From NCBI GenBank assembly GCA_035294325.1, contig DATGLE010000193.1, forward strand, positions 1-23,194: 23,194 nucleotides of DNA. The letters are read 5' to 3'. The translations under genes were made by a program, and so were the position numbers. The notes under the pieces are model-generated. The model was not told the DNA's origin. It worked only from the letters and a program-made list of their open reading frames with translations, and ran no database searches. This stretch comes from DATGLE01 sp035294325. GTDB lineage: Bacteria > Chloroflexota > Ktedonobacteria > Ktedonobacterales > Ktedonobacteraceae. Of the stretch, positions 12,765-20,419 are shown in pieces; the stretch's first letter is position 1, and each line of letters opens with the position of its first letter.

Positions 12765-15442
12765 ACTTCGTCGGTCCCGCGCTCGCCTGCTTCAATCGGC
12801 GGCTCTACGCGCGGCAGATAAAAGCTGAAGATAGAGCCTTCGCCGGGGATGCTTTGCTCCAGCCAGAGCCGGCCTCCCATTGCCTCAACGTAGCGGCGGC
12901 AGATGTATAGCCCCAGACCTGAGCCGCGCACCGGCGTAGTAAGCGAGCGAGGTACACGTACAAACTTCTCAAAGATCCTGCTTTGATACTCCGGCAGCAC
13001 GCCCTCGCCCTGGTCCTGGACGCGCACCACCACCACAGGCTGGTTCGGATCCTCAATCAGTGCACCATGATCGATCTGGTCCTCCGGCAGAAACTCCGTG
13101 ACCAGCGAGAGCATCATAGAGCAGGCTGAGAGTCTGATGTTGCTTCCCGGGGGTGAATACTTGGCGGCATTTTCGAGCAGATTCGTCATTACCTGGCGCA
13201 CATGCAGCGCATCCCCACTCACCCACAGATTCTCGGCCACATCCAGCGTGATATCCTGCTCGATGGTCAGCGTCAGCATATTGACCGCAACTTCCGCCGC
13301 CGGGAGCACCTGCACCGGGCCAATCTGCAACTCAAGCTTCTTATCTATCGCGCCAATCCTGGCAGCTTCGGTGATGTTGGCTACGATATAGCCGAGCTGC
13401 TGGGCCGCGCCGGCGATCTTATCGGCGAAGCGTAGGACCTGCTGCGGGCCAATGCGCGCGCTCTGCCGCTTCAACAGGCTGGCATAGCCGTTGATGGCGC
13501 TGAGGGGCGTGCGCAGCTCGTGCGATGCCGTGACCAGAAACTCATCCTTGAGCCTGTTCATACGCTCCAGCTCGGCATATGCCTCTTCCCTCTGCTCAAA
13601 AAGCTGCGCGTTGCGAATGGCGCTGATAGCCTGCGCGCAGAGGGCCAGCAGCGTGCCTATTTCTTTGGGGCGAAAGAAACGGCCCGGCGTGAGCGAGGGC
13701 ACGGCGAGAATGCCGAAAAGCTGATCCTGATGCGACATCGGGATCATTAGCAACTGCTGAATCTGGGTCTCGCGTAGAAAGATGGAGCCGCCCTCGTCAC
13801 ACTTCTGTGCGAGTTCCTCCAACTGTGGCGGATCAAGATGAAAGAAGCTCTCGCTGATCAACTGTTCCAGGCTCGTCCCCTTGAAGGGGAGCCGGATCTT
13901 GCTGATGAGATCGTCATGCTGCGCCTGGTTGCGCGGTTCCGTCACCGGCGGGGTACCGCTGCCATCATCTTCCTGACTGATCTTCGTTATCCCGTAGACC
14001 GCCTGCGCTACCAGTTCCTCTTTTGTCTGCGACAACTGGAAAAACGCGCAGATCTCTACATTCACCAGCCCTGCCACCGATTTGAGGAAACCATTGAGCA
14101 GTTGCGAGAGATCGAGCACCGAACTCATGGATTGCAGAGCGCTATTAATCGCCGCGAGCTGCGCCTCGCGCTGGTTTGCCTCTTGCAGAAGATGGCGATC
14201 CCGCTCATAGAGCTTCGCGTTCTCAATGCTCACCGTGACAATCTGTACCATTGTCTCCAACACCTGGATCTCTTCCGGGCGATAGGCATTGGCACGCGCG
14301 CTGGTAATAGAGAGCGAGCCGATGACGCGGTTAAACATTTTCATAGGCAGGAAGAGAAACGACTGGGCCTGCCGCTGATCGCCCCAGGCTCCGCTGAGCA
14401 ACTCATGATAGGTCCTCGCCTTCTGTGGCTCCTGCGCGGGTGAGAACAGGAGCTTGCGCTGTTCCTCATGCGCCACCAGCCACCAGACGGGCCGGTCCTC
14501 CTTGAGCATTATCGCGGGCTGTTCGGCCAGCGTATCGGCGCGCATGCCATTGTGAACGGCGAACACATCATAGATGCGCCTGGTGTCGCGATCATAGAGC
14601 GTGAGGAGCATAGAAGAGGCATCGACCACCTGCGTCGTGAACTGGTAGATATTTTCAACCAGGTCTGACAAATTCACACTGGTAGGGAACGCTGTGCTGA
14701 TGGCCTGTAAGCGCTGCAAATATTCGCTGGCGCGGCGCTGGGCGCGCTGCAAACTTTCGTTTTGCAGGTAAAGCGCGATACGTTCTGCGTACTGGCAAGC
14801 CTCGGCACGCTGTCGCGGGTGGAATCCTGTGCCCAGCGCCTTCGTGAGCTGGTACAGCACAACAACGCCCATGATAGCGGGCTGGCACGCTCTACCATGT
14901 ACTTCATCGATGAGCGCAGGTTCCTGGAACGGTACAACGAGATATGCGGTGGGAGTGATATCCATATGATAGGGGAGTAGCTGATTGCCATGTATACTGG
15001 CAATGTACTCCTCATGGCTCATGAGGTAAACCTCCCTTTTGAGCCATGCAAGGCCAATGAGGTCCTGTCCCCTGGCGTAAGTGCTGCCAACGGCAAAAAG
15101 TTCGCTCTGCTGCGGGAGAATTTCGTCTACTTCCTCCACTGTGGATGGGCCGGGGTGCTGCCGCACTGCCGCGCTATCGCTCTCCAGATATACCGTCATA
15201 CGGCGTCTGACGCTTCTCAGCGCGCCATGCCCGGGAGCGGTGGGAGAAGGGAGCGCGTTTATAGACCGCGTGCGCAGATGCAACTGTACCCTCATCTGGT
15301 CGATGCGTTCATCGAGGAGAGCGATGCATGCCCCATGCGCCGCGAACTGCGCCATCATCTGCCTCAAGAGATGCTTGAGCAGCGGCGATGGGTAAGTTTC
15401 ATCGGCGCTGGATTCTGGTCCCTCCCAGGTAGAGGTCGCCAT
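12752..15442 (-). CDS. soluble multi-GAF sensor histidine kinase
   Basis: This 896-aa protein has no transmembrane helix, so it senses in the cytoplasm. Three GAF-like regions are apparent: about residues 20-225 (divergent), 245-410 (TAFPTSVNLSDLVENIYQFT onward, ending SIENAKLYERD) and 430-612 (ending AISAIRNAQLFEQRE). Short coiled linkers (231-245, 411-432, 614-634) connect them to the kinase core. The H-box is TASHELRTPLSAINGY with phospho-acceptor His641. The N-box is TNLLENAAKYSP (Asn754, Asn758). G1 is DQGEG (810-814), the F-box IFEKFVR and G2 GSGLGL (840-845). All motifs look intact. No response regulator lies adjacent, so the partner is elsewhere. GAGGAG 6 nt before ATG 15442 supports the start. 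Confidence 0.92.
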   Translation of the reverse strand: MATSTWEGPESSADETYPSPLLKHLLRQMMAQFAAHGACIALLDERIDQMRVQLHLRTRSINALPSPTAPGHGALRSVRRRMTVYLESDSAAVRQHPGPSTVEEVDEILPQQSELFAVGSTYARGQDLIGLAWLKREVYLMSHEEYIASIHGNQLLPYHMDITPTAYLVVPFQEPALIDEVHGRACQPAIMGVVVLYQLTKALGTGFHPRQRAEACQYAERIALYLQNESLQRAQRRASEYLQRLQAISTAFPTSVNLSDLVENIYQFTTQVVDASSMLLTLYDRDTRRIYDVFAVHNGMRADTLAEQPAIMLKEDRPVWWLVAHEEQRKLLFSPAQEPQKARTYHELLSGAWGDQRQAQSFLFLPMKMFNRVIGSLSITSARANAYRPEEIQVLETMVQIVTVSIENAKLYERDRHLLQEANQREAQLAAINSALQSMSSVLDLSQLLNGFLKSVAGLVNVEICAFFQLSQTKEELVAQAVYGITKISQEDDGSGTPPVTEPRNQAQHDDLISKIRLPFKGTSLEQLISESFFHLDPPQLEELAQKCDEGGSIFLRETQIQQLLMIPMSHQDQLFGILAVPSLTPGRFFRPKEIGTLLALCAQAISAIRNAQLFEQREEAYAELERMNRLKDEFLVTASHELRTPLSAINGYASLLKRQSARIGPQQVLRFADKIAGAAQQLGYIVANITEAARIGAIDKKLELQIGPVQVLPAAEVAVNMLTLTIEQDITLDVAENLWVSGDALHVRQVMTNLLENAAKYSPPGSNIRLSACSMMLSLVTEFLPEDQIDHGALIEDPNQPVVVVRVQDQGEGVLPEYQSRIFEKFVRVPRSLTTPVRGSGLGLYICRRYVEAMGGRLWLEQSIPGEGSIFSFYLPRVEPPIEAGERGTDEVQER

Positions 15443-15788
15443 GTATAACTCCTCACGATGCTAGCGGAAAACTCCAGGCGATACAGGATCCCTCATTCTG
15501 TGCGCAGCGGTGCGATGATGAAATGGAACGTTCCAGGCCAGCAATTCTTTACGCACCGGGGGACATTCCTCCTCCGGTTGTTATCTTTCAGCATCGCGCC
15601 GCTGCGCACAGGCAGGTCTGGTACAGTAAGTTTTAATGGCCCCCCGGCGCTCGGTATACGGACGCAAAGGCGGCAACTGTCTCATACGGCGTAGCATACC
15701 ATAATGGTACGTGCTATTCAACTACAGCGTTCCAGATAAAAGGACAGGAGCGGGGAAGCCGTATCCGGTATGGCAGAGAGGGAGAAGA
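15443..15788. other. 346-bp intergenic region
   Basis: It contains the inverted repeat at 15499-15610, a 10-bp palindrome GGAACGTTCC (15526-15535) and a 13-bp palindrome TACCATAATGGTA (15697-15709). It must hold the kinase promoter, but no convincing -35/-10 pair was found. A 78-codon plus-strand frame at 15458-15694 has no coding look and is not called. Confidence 0.5.
15499..15610. repeat. inverted repeat of TGTGCGCAGCGG(C/T)GCGATG
   Basis: Left arm 15499-15517 and right arm 15592-15610 match in 18 of 19 positions as reverse complements, separated by 74 nt. The same core, TGCGCAGCGGCGCGA, forms the tight hairpin at 18011-18044, so this is a second small intergenic repeat family in the window. 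Confidence 0.7.
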
Positions 15789-16748
15789 TCATATCCCCAT
15801 AATGGTGTGGATATACGCGCGCGTCTCGGCCGGGAGGTAGTTCATCCAGTTCGCACCGCCCACACTGACAGCGTATGATACGGTAGCGCTACCGGCATTA
15901 TAAGCGGCGAGGGCTTTGGCGTAATCGCCGCCGTACTGCCTCGAATAGCTCGCCATATATTGTGCCGCGCCCTTGAGCGCGGATACGGGATCGTAGGGAT
16001 TGATTCCGAGACCGGCGGCTGTGGAGGGAACAAATTGCGCAATGCCTACCGCGCCCGAAGGAGATACAGCGTTGGGATTGAAACCGCTTTCGACGTAGAT
16101 CTGGCGCACGAAATAATCCGGGTTGATGCCAGCAGCGATAGCATCCTGCCGCGCAAGCGCGACGTACTGGCTCTGTGGCAGGTTCAGCGCCGGGGGCGCG
16201 GGTGCGCTGGACGTTTGCGCCTGCGTTGATGCCACGATGCTGCCCACGATGCTCCAGTTCTGCTCCTGAATATGTACCCACTGAACCACGTTACCAAAGA
16301 GAGGAATGCTGTTCTGCCCGCTATTGAGAGGCGTCAGGGAGAGCAGAGCAATGATAAGCACAAGCACGATCACCCCGACAATAATTACGTAGCGCAGCCG
16401 TGGCGACATACGCCGGACCGCCTTGAGGTCATCGGCGGTTGTCTGGGTGCGCCTGCGACTGCCGGGAATGACTACCGGGGGCCGCGCCGGCGGCGCCATC
16501 GTAGACTGGAGCGCGGTAATAAGGGATGAGGTCGATGCTATATCATGCAATGGGCCGGACACGGGCTGCTTCGGCACGATGCGATGCCGGCCAGTTGTAA
16601 TCGCCGATTGCCGTACACCAGGGGAGCCAGTCGGGGGACGAGCGATGGGTGTAATGGGTGGGCGTGGCGGAAAACTATCAGGATAGCGCTCTCCCGTCAT
16701 ATCAACCTGGTCGGGCCGAAACGGCTGAAGAGGGTTATACTGTGACAT
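15789..16748 (-). CDS. membrane-anchored SLT/lysozyme-like lytic transglycosylase
   Basis: This 319-aa protein would cleave the MurNAc-GlcNAc bond of peptidoglycan. Residues 1-117 are a Pro/Arg/Thr-rich, low-complexity N-terminal tail predicted cytoplasmic. One transmembrane helix spans about 118-138 (RYVIIVGVIVLVLIIALLSL). A linker leads to the goose-lysozyme/SLT domain (about 192-319). Catalytic Glu220 lies in IYVESGFNPNAVSPSGAVG, followed by GIAQFVPSTAAGLGI, ALAAYNAGSATV and LPAETRAYI, the expected motif series. It is a type II membrane protein acting outside the cell. GAGGTAGG about 6 nt before ATG 16748 fixes the start. Downstream on the same strand is the histidine kinase gene, after a 346-nt gap. 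Confidence 0.88.
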   Translation of the reverse strand: MSQYNPLQPFRPDQVDMTGERYPDSFPPRPPITPIARPPTGSPGVRQSAITTGRHRIVPKQPVSGPLHDIASTSSLITALQSTMAPPARPPVVIPGSRRRTQTTADDLKAVRRMSPRLRYVIIVGVIVLVLIIALLSLTPLNSGQNSIPLFGNVVQWVHIQEQNWSIVGSIVASTQAQTSSAPAPPALNLPQSQYVALARQDAIAAGINPDYFVRQIYVESGFNPNAVSPSGAVGIAQFVPSTAAGLGINPYDPVSALKGAAQYMASYSRQYGGDYAKALAAYNAGSATVSYAVSVGGANWMNYLPAETRAYIHTIMGI

Positions 16749-16802
16749 GACCTACCTCATTACGCAACTACGAAAAAGTCTAAAGCCGGGCTATCTGTCC
16801 TG

Positions 16803-16832
16803 AGTCTATCTAAATCGACCGGGGTACGTCAA
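16803..16832 (-). promoter_or_regulatory. candidate promoter of the lytic transglycosylase gene
   Basis: On the minus strand TTGACG (16832-16827), an 18-bp spacer and TAGACT (16808-16803) form a moderate promoter about 55 nt upstream of the start codon. Confidence 0.45.
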
Positions 16833-16863
16833 TTTTTCGGGTGAAGGGGGGTTAAAAGTAATA

Positions 16864-17967
16864 TCAGGTTCGGGATAGCAGCGAGGCATAGAGGCGCTCG
16901 TAGGCGTCGAGCGTGCTCTTAAATGAGAAGTTGCGTGCGATGTGCGCGCGGCAAGCGGCGCGCGAGAGCGAGGTCAGGTCATCGACCAGCGCCGCCGCTC
17001 GTGCACAATCCCCCGCCTCTACCAGGAACCCCGTCTCTCCGTGGCGAATGATCTCTTCCGCCGCGCCGCGCCTGAATGCGATTACCGGTGTCCCCGCCGC
17101 CATTGCCTCAATCGCTGCCAGGCCAAATGGCTCGTCCCACTGAATGGGGAAAAGCAGGCCGCGCGCCTGGCCCATAATCTGCCAGAGTGCTTGATGCTCC
17201 AGATGTCCCAGGTAGACCACGCGCTCGCCTGCCCATTTGAGCAGGGGCACGATGCGCTCTTCATAATAACGACGGTCATAGACGCCCCCGGCGATCAGCA
17301 GCCGGGCGCGCGCTCGTTCCGCAATCTCAATGGCGGCCTCAACGCCTTTTTCTGGCGTGATGCGCCCGGCGAAGAGCAGCGGAGCATCACCGGCGACATG
17401 AGTGGCAAAAGGGATAGCGTCAGGGTCGAGGCCATCATAAATGATGTGGTCGAAGGGAGTATAGTCGGCATAGGTGCGAGCGCAGGCATGGGAGACCGTA
17501 ACCAGGGTCTGCGGGTGCCCCTGGCGATGCAGCGCGGCCAGCGCCGCGTTGATCTCCGGTGTGACCGCCGGAAGGTGAACGGTATGGATAACGGGCAGCG
17601 CATCGATCAGCGCGCTACAGGCAAAGCAGGGCCAATCGAAAGCGTTGGCATGAACAAGATCGAATTCATGCTGGCGCCGGCGCAGGTTGAGAAAGAGTTC
17701 GAAGAAGAGGTTGGCCTGGGCAAAGAAGCCGGGATCGGCGGGGCGCTCGTGAGCGGGCGTGGAGAAATCGGCGGGCCGTACTATCTCCGGCACTGCTATC
17801 GGCTCAAGCACGACGCCGGGCACCGCCGAGCTGTCCCTGGCGAAGAGCGTGACGCTGTGCCCGCGCCGAACCAGTCCCTGCGCAAGTTCGGCAACGAATA
17901 CCTGCGCGCCTCCGGCGTAGGGCTGCGCGATAGCCGTAACGAGCGGGGCAACGAGCGCAATTCTCAT
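16864..17967 (-). CDS. GT4-family glycosyltransferase
   Basis: This is a 367-aa GT-B glycosyltransferase. The N terminus reads MRIALVAPLVTAIAQPYAGG and has the Gly-Gly loop. The donor half shows LLFAGRITPEKGVEAAIEIA (about 197-216) and the EX7E motif EPFGLAAIEAMAAGTPVIAF, followed by GETGFLVEAG. It probably adds a sugar to an envelope polysaccharide or glycolipid; donor and acceptor cannot be read from the sequence. GAGGAAAAGG directly before ATG 17967 supports the start. It lies downstream of the PTPS gene on the same strand, with a GC-rich hairpin between them. Its resemblance to the GT4 at 11643-12764 suggests an old duplication. A 406-codon plus-strand frame lies antisense to it and is a codon-bias shadow. 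Confidence 0.88.
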   Translation of the reverse strand: MRIALVAPLVTAIAQPYAGGAQVFVAELAQGLVRRGHSVTLFARDSSAVPGVVLEPIAVPEIVRPADFSTPAHERPADPGFFAQANLFFELFLNLRRRQHEFDLVHANAFDWPCFACSALIDALPVIHTVHLPAVTPEINAALAALHRQGHPQTLVTVSHACARTYADYTPFDHIIYDGLDPDAIPFATHVAGDAPLLFAGRITPEKGVEAAIEIAERARARLLIAGGVYDRRYYEERIVPLLKWAGERVVYLGHLEHQALWQIMGQARGLLFPIQWDEPFGLAAIEAMAAGTPVIAFRRGAAEEIIRHGETGFLVEAGDCARAAALVDDLTSLSRAACRAHIARNFSFKSTLDAYERLYASLLSRT

Positions 17968-18010
17968 CCTTTTCCTCGATTGTCAGTGGTTAGAGGCGGT
18001 ATCTTCCCAA

Positions 18011-18044
18011 TGCGCAGCGGCGCGACACATCGCGCCGCTGCGCA
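18011..18044. repeat. 15-bp GC-rich hairpin, same repeat family as 15499-15610
   Basis: TGCGCAGCGGCGCGA (18011-18025) and its exact reverse complement (18030-18044) flank the loop CACA. It lies just past the PTPS stop (18050) and before the GT4 start. There is no T-run on either side, so intrinsic termination is doubtful. Confidence 0.75.
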
Positions 18045-18049
18045 GAAAC

Positions 18050-18469
18050 TTACTTCTCGCGTCCCCCTCGATAGGTGGCGATATTGTTCTCGGTTTCGTG
18101 CAGCTTCACCTCGTAGAGCAGCCCCGGCGGAAAAGCTGGCGCCAGCCGTTCCCAGAACTTGAGCGCCAGCATCTCGGCGGTGGGGATGATGCCCTCCAGC
18201 CAGGGCACATCGTGGTTGAGGTGCTTATGATCTACCTCCTGCACCACCTGCTCGTCGATAATTCTTTTCATCTCGGTCAGGTTCAGCACCATGCCGGTTC
18301 GCGCGTCCGGCGTTCCGCACACCGTCACCTCCAGAACGTAGTTGTGCCCGTGGCCGCGCGGATTGGCGCATTTATCGTAGAGGGCGTAGTTCTCAGCTTC
18401 AGAAAAGGAGTTGCTCCAGAGACGGTGAGCCGCGCTGAAGGTTACGCGCCGCGTCAGGTAAACCATCAT
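18050..18469 (-). CDS. 6-pyruvoyl-tetrahydropterin synthase / QueD family protein
   Basis: This is a 139-aa T-fold enzyme. The family converts dihydroneopterin triphosphate to 6-pyruvoyl-tetrahydropterin (biopterin route) or 6-carboxy-tetrahydropterin (queuosine route). Zinc ligands are His15 (FSAAHRL) and His40/His42 (GHGHNY). The catalytic Cys34 sits in KCANPRGHGHNY, spaced as in the animal-type PTPS. VDHKHLNHDVP (79-89), PTAEM and KLHETENNI (Glu125) complete the active site. This pattern favours a PTPS-type enzyme over classic QueD, but no QueC, QueE or QueF gene and no sepiapterin reductase is linked, although an SDR lies upstream. GTG at 18505 is possible, but AGAGGAAAC before ATG 18469 makes that the start. 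Confidence 0.85.
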   Translation of the reverse strand: MMVYLTRRVTFSAAHRLWSNSFSEAENYALYDKCANPRGHGHNYVLEVTVCGTPDARTGMVLNLTEMKRIIDEQVVQEVDHKHLNHDVPWLEGIIPTAEMLALKFWERLAPAFPPGLLYEVKLHETENNIATYRGGREK

Positions 18470-18529
18470 TGTTTCCTCTATTAGCACTTGCGAGACTTCT
18501 AGCACATCCAGCTAAACGAAAAGTAATGT

Positions 18530-18546
18530 CGGGGGAAACATCCCCG
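18530..18546 (-). terminator. weak terminator-like hairpin after the SDR gene
   Basis: CGGGG/CCCCG arms (18546-18542 paired with 18534-18530, plus one wobble pair) with a short A/T-rich loop are followed on the minus strand by ACATTACTTTTCGTTT. The stem is short and the T-tract interrupted. It lies 13 nt beyond the SDR stop. Confidence 0.35.
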
Positions 18547-18559
18547 CGCCCCTGGCACT

Positions 18560-19285
18560 CTATGCGTTCGTGAATAGCTCGATATTGCTTCCATTGAACA
18601 TCCTGCCGGAATCATCGGCCAGGAAAAGCAGGATCTCGGCCAGATCCGCCGGAGCCATCCCCGCCTTTAACTGAGGAGCGGCCTCGCGCAGCATCTCGGT
18701 ATCAACTGCCCCGGGACTGACGGCGCACACACGGATATTGTACGGCTTACCTTCCACAGCGAGGATCTCGGTCAGACCAGCCACCCCTGACTTCGAGACG
18801 TTATACGCGCTCAATCCCGGGAACTTCTCCACTCCCTTGACGCCGGAAAGCGAGGAAAGGTTGATAATCACTCCCCGCTGCTGCTGCGCCATGACGCGAA
18901 AGGCTTCCAGACAGCACAGAAATGTGCCGCGCAGATTGACGGCAAGCACACGATCCCAGGTGGCTACATCCATTTCAACAAAGGGACGCCGCACTGTCAT
19001 TCCCGCGCAGTTGATGAGTATATCTACACGCCCATAGGTCTCGCCGGTGCGCTGAAAAAGCGCCCGCACATCTTCTTCGCGCGCGACATCCCCGGCGATA
19101 GCAAGCAAGTGATTCTGCTGCACAGCGCCCGAGCGCGCAATCTCGGCAACGGCCTCTTCAAGATGCTCTGCGGTGCGGCTGAAGAGCACGACGCGCGCAC
19201 CATTGCGCGCGAAGAGTGCAGCGGTGGCCCGGCCAACGCCGCGCCCCGCACCCGTAATAATGGCGACTTTATCTTTGATGCTCAT
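18560..19285 (-). CDS. SDR-family oxidoreductase (FabG-like)
   Basis: This 241-aa classical short-chain dehydrogenase has cofactor motif TGAGRGVG (11-18), D66 (AGDV), NCAG (92-95), catalytic Ser144/145 (NLSSLSG), Tyr161 and Lys165 (YNVSK), and PGAVDT (191-196). Arg37 after beta-2 (FSRT) suggests NADP preference. The closest general type is 3-oxoacyl-ACP reductase, but no fatty-acid genes are nearby, so the substrate is unknown. The gene upstream of a PTPS on the same strand could suggest pterin reduction (sepiapterin-reductase type), but a 90-nt gap with a possible terminator weakens that. The ribosome site is poor: GAGAAG lies about 14 nt before ATG 19285. Confidence 0.85.
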   Translation of the reverse strand: MSIKDKVAIITGAGRGVGRATAALFARNGARVVLFSRTAEHLEEAVAEIARSGAVQQNHLLAIAGDVAREEDVRALFQRTGETYGRVDILINCAGMTVRRPFVEMDVATWDRVLAVNLRGTFLCCLEAFRVMAQQQRGVIINLSSLSGVKGVEKFPGLSAYNVSKSGVAGLTEILAVEGKPYNIRVCAVSPGAVDTEMLREAAPQLKAGMAPADLAEILLFLADDSGRMFNGSNIELFTNA

Positions 19286-19315
19286 GGTAGCTATTACTTC
19301 TCGTGATTCAGCTCA

Positions 19316-19402
19316 GTCATCCTGAGTGCCACCCATGTCATCCTGAGTGCAGCGAAGGATCTGCATGGGCTACAGCGGCTCCTTGGCTGCGCTCAGGATG
19401 AC
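19316..19402. repeat. interspersed GTCATCCTGAG-type palindromic repeat
   Basis: GTCATCCTGAGTGC occurs at 19316-19329 and again at 19337-19350. The inverse GCGCTCAGGATGAC lies at 19389-19402. The second copy and the inverse pair over about 23 bp (19337-19359 with 19380-19402), with one mismatch and one wobble, around a 20-nt loop. This motif is familiar as a high-copy intergenic repeat in several phyla, including Chloroflexota. The right end supplies the stop codon of the Uma2 gene. Confidence 0.8.
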
Positions 19403-19989
19403 ATTCTCGTCTCGCCCAGCTTCATCCCTCTGTAGATGCTATCAATGGGAAACTGAATTTCCAGGCTCTCTAACTTTACCTCGCTTCCCGGCCCGAACGT
19501 GGTGATCGTCCACTTTCCATTGTCGCGGTGATAAACCTCTATCATGATGCTCTGCGAATCAACTATCACGTATTCCTGCACAGTTGAACATTCGCGATAG
19601 TAGAGAGATTTCTTTCCTCTATCAATAAATTCGGTGCTCGGAGAAAGCACTTCGACGACGACACGTGGATAATGGATCGTATCGACCAGTTCCTGATCGC
19701 GTGGATCACAGCTTACCGCGATATCAGGATAGACATAGCGCGATTCGGAAAGCTGCAAACGCATATCCGAGTCATAGACGCAGCAAGGGCCGCCCTCTAG
19801 CAGCCTTTCAAATGCGGCTATAAGCCTTACTTTAATCATGGAATGATAACTGGAACCGCCGGCCAGCATTCTCAGCTCGCCGTCCAGGTATTCATAGCGC
19901 GCAGTTTTGCTATTATTGTCAAGTATGAGATAATCTTCTACATCCATAATTGGATATTCGGACGCGTTTGGATATTTCGGTAACGCCAT
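19393..19989 (-). CDS. Uma2-family (DUF820) putative restriction-endonuclease-fold protein
   Basis: This is a 198-aa PD-(D/E)XK-fold protein of the Uma2 family, abundant in cyanobacteria and Chloroflexota with no settled function. Visible are the N-terminal YEYLDGEL (32-39), the catalytic-type Asp89 in YPDIAVSCDP and Glu113 in VVVEVLSPST. These are followed by GKKSLYY, VQEYVIVD and the usual C-terminal beta strands. GAGGAGGGG before ATG 19989 fixes the start; a TTG at 20004 falls just upstream of that site. The last four codons and the stop (ATG TCA TCC TGA) come from the interspersed repeat at 19316-19402, so the original C terminus was probably replaced or extended. Confidence 0.85.
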   Translation of the reverse strand: MALPKYPNASEYPIMDVEDYLILDNNSKTARYEYLDGELRMLAGGSSYHSMIKVRLIAAFERLLEGGPCCVYDSDMRLQLSESRYVYPDIAVSCDPRDQELVDTIHYPRVVVEVLSPSTEFIDRGKKSLYYRECSTVQEYVIVDSQSIMIEVYHRDNGKWTITTFGPGSEVKLESLEIQFPIDSIYRGMKLGETRMSS

Positions 19990-20072
19990 AATGCCCCTCC
20001 TCAATGCAACTTATGAATAGATAATACCATATTCCGCCTTTCTGAGCAGCCAGGGCTTGTGAATGATCTGTG

Positions 20073-20264
20073 CTCCTCGCGCCTGCGGCGCTCAGAAATG
20101 TTCAGAGAGGACATGTTATGCGGGGCGCAGCCCCCGCATAACATGTCCTCTCTGAACTTGAAGGCCCGCTTCGCGAGCCTTGAGGCTCAAGGAGTGTGTG
20201 GAGGCTGGCTACGCCAGCCTCCACACACTCCTTGAATATTTGCGAGCGCCGCAGGCGCGAGGAG
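20073..20264. repeat. composite palindromic element (locus D): 21-bp terminal inverted repeats around two long hairpins
   Basis: Terminal arms 20073-20093 and 20244-20264 are perfect 21-bp inverted repeats containing the tag CTCGCGCCTGCGGCGCTC. Inside are hairpin D1 (20100-20125 with 20132-20157, 26 bp, loop CGCAGC), a small hairpin (20161-20165 with 20177-20181, continuing after one mismatch to a TTC triloop) and hairpin D2 (20187-20209 with 20213-20235, 23 bp, loop TAC). Read on the proper strand the tips are GCGCAGC, GCGAAGC and GCGTAGC. No target-site duplication was recognised, and no protein is encoded. The 192-bp size and the inverted ends are MITE-like. Confidence 0.9.
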
Positions 20265-20297
20265 TGCGCACGATACTTGTTGAAACATTCTGACCTC

Positions 20298-20306
20298 TGT
20301 TATAAT
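20298..20306 (+). promoter_or_regulatory. extended -10 promoter of the DUF4388 gene
   Basis: TGT-TATAAT (20298-20306) is a perfect extended -10. Upstream, TTGAAA (20280-20285) at a short 15-bp spacing or TTGTTG (20277-20282) at 18 bp could act as the -35. The leader would be about 107 nt. The promoter begins only 34 nt beyond locus D. Confidence 0.6.
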
Positions 20307-20419
20307 GCAGAGTAACCACTTTTCCAGCGAAAACAACCTGTAAAGGGGTAAGGGGTGTAAGGTCTGGCAGCGGGTAACATAGAGAGCGCTTCTCATCGAG
20401 CAGGCGTGCAGAGGAAAGT

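Larger units (their letters stand above)
19990..20419. other. 430-bp intergenic region
   Basis: This divergent region between the Uma2 and DUF4388 genes holds the composite palindromic locus D (20073-20264) and the DUF4388 promoter. The Uma2 promoter is not clear; TATTATCTATTC (minus, near 20020) is a possible -10 area. No ORF of interest was found. Confidence 0.6.

Noticed and set aside
16942..18162. 406-codon plus-strand open frame
   Set aside because: It lies antisense across the GT4 gene and into the PTPS gene, which both have clear motifs, and it has no recognisable domain. It is a shadow of codon bias.
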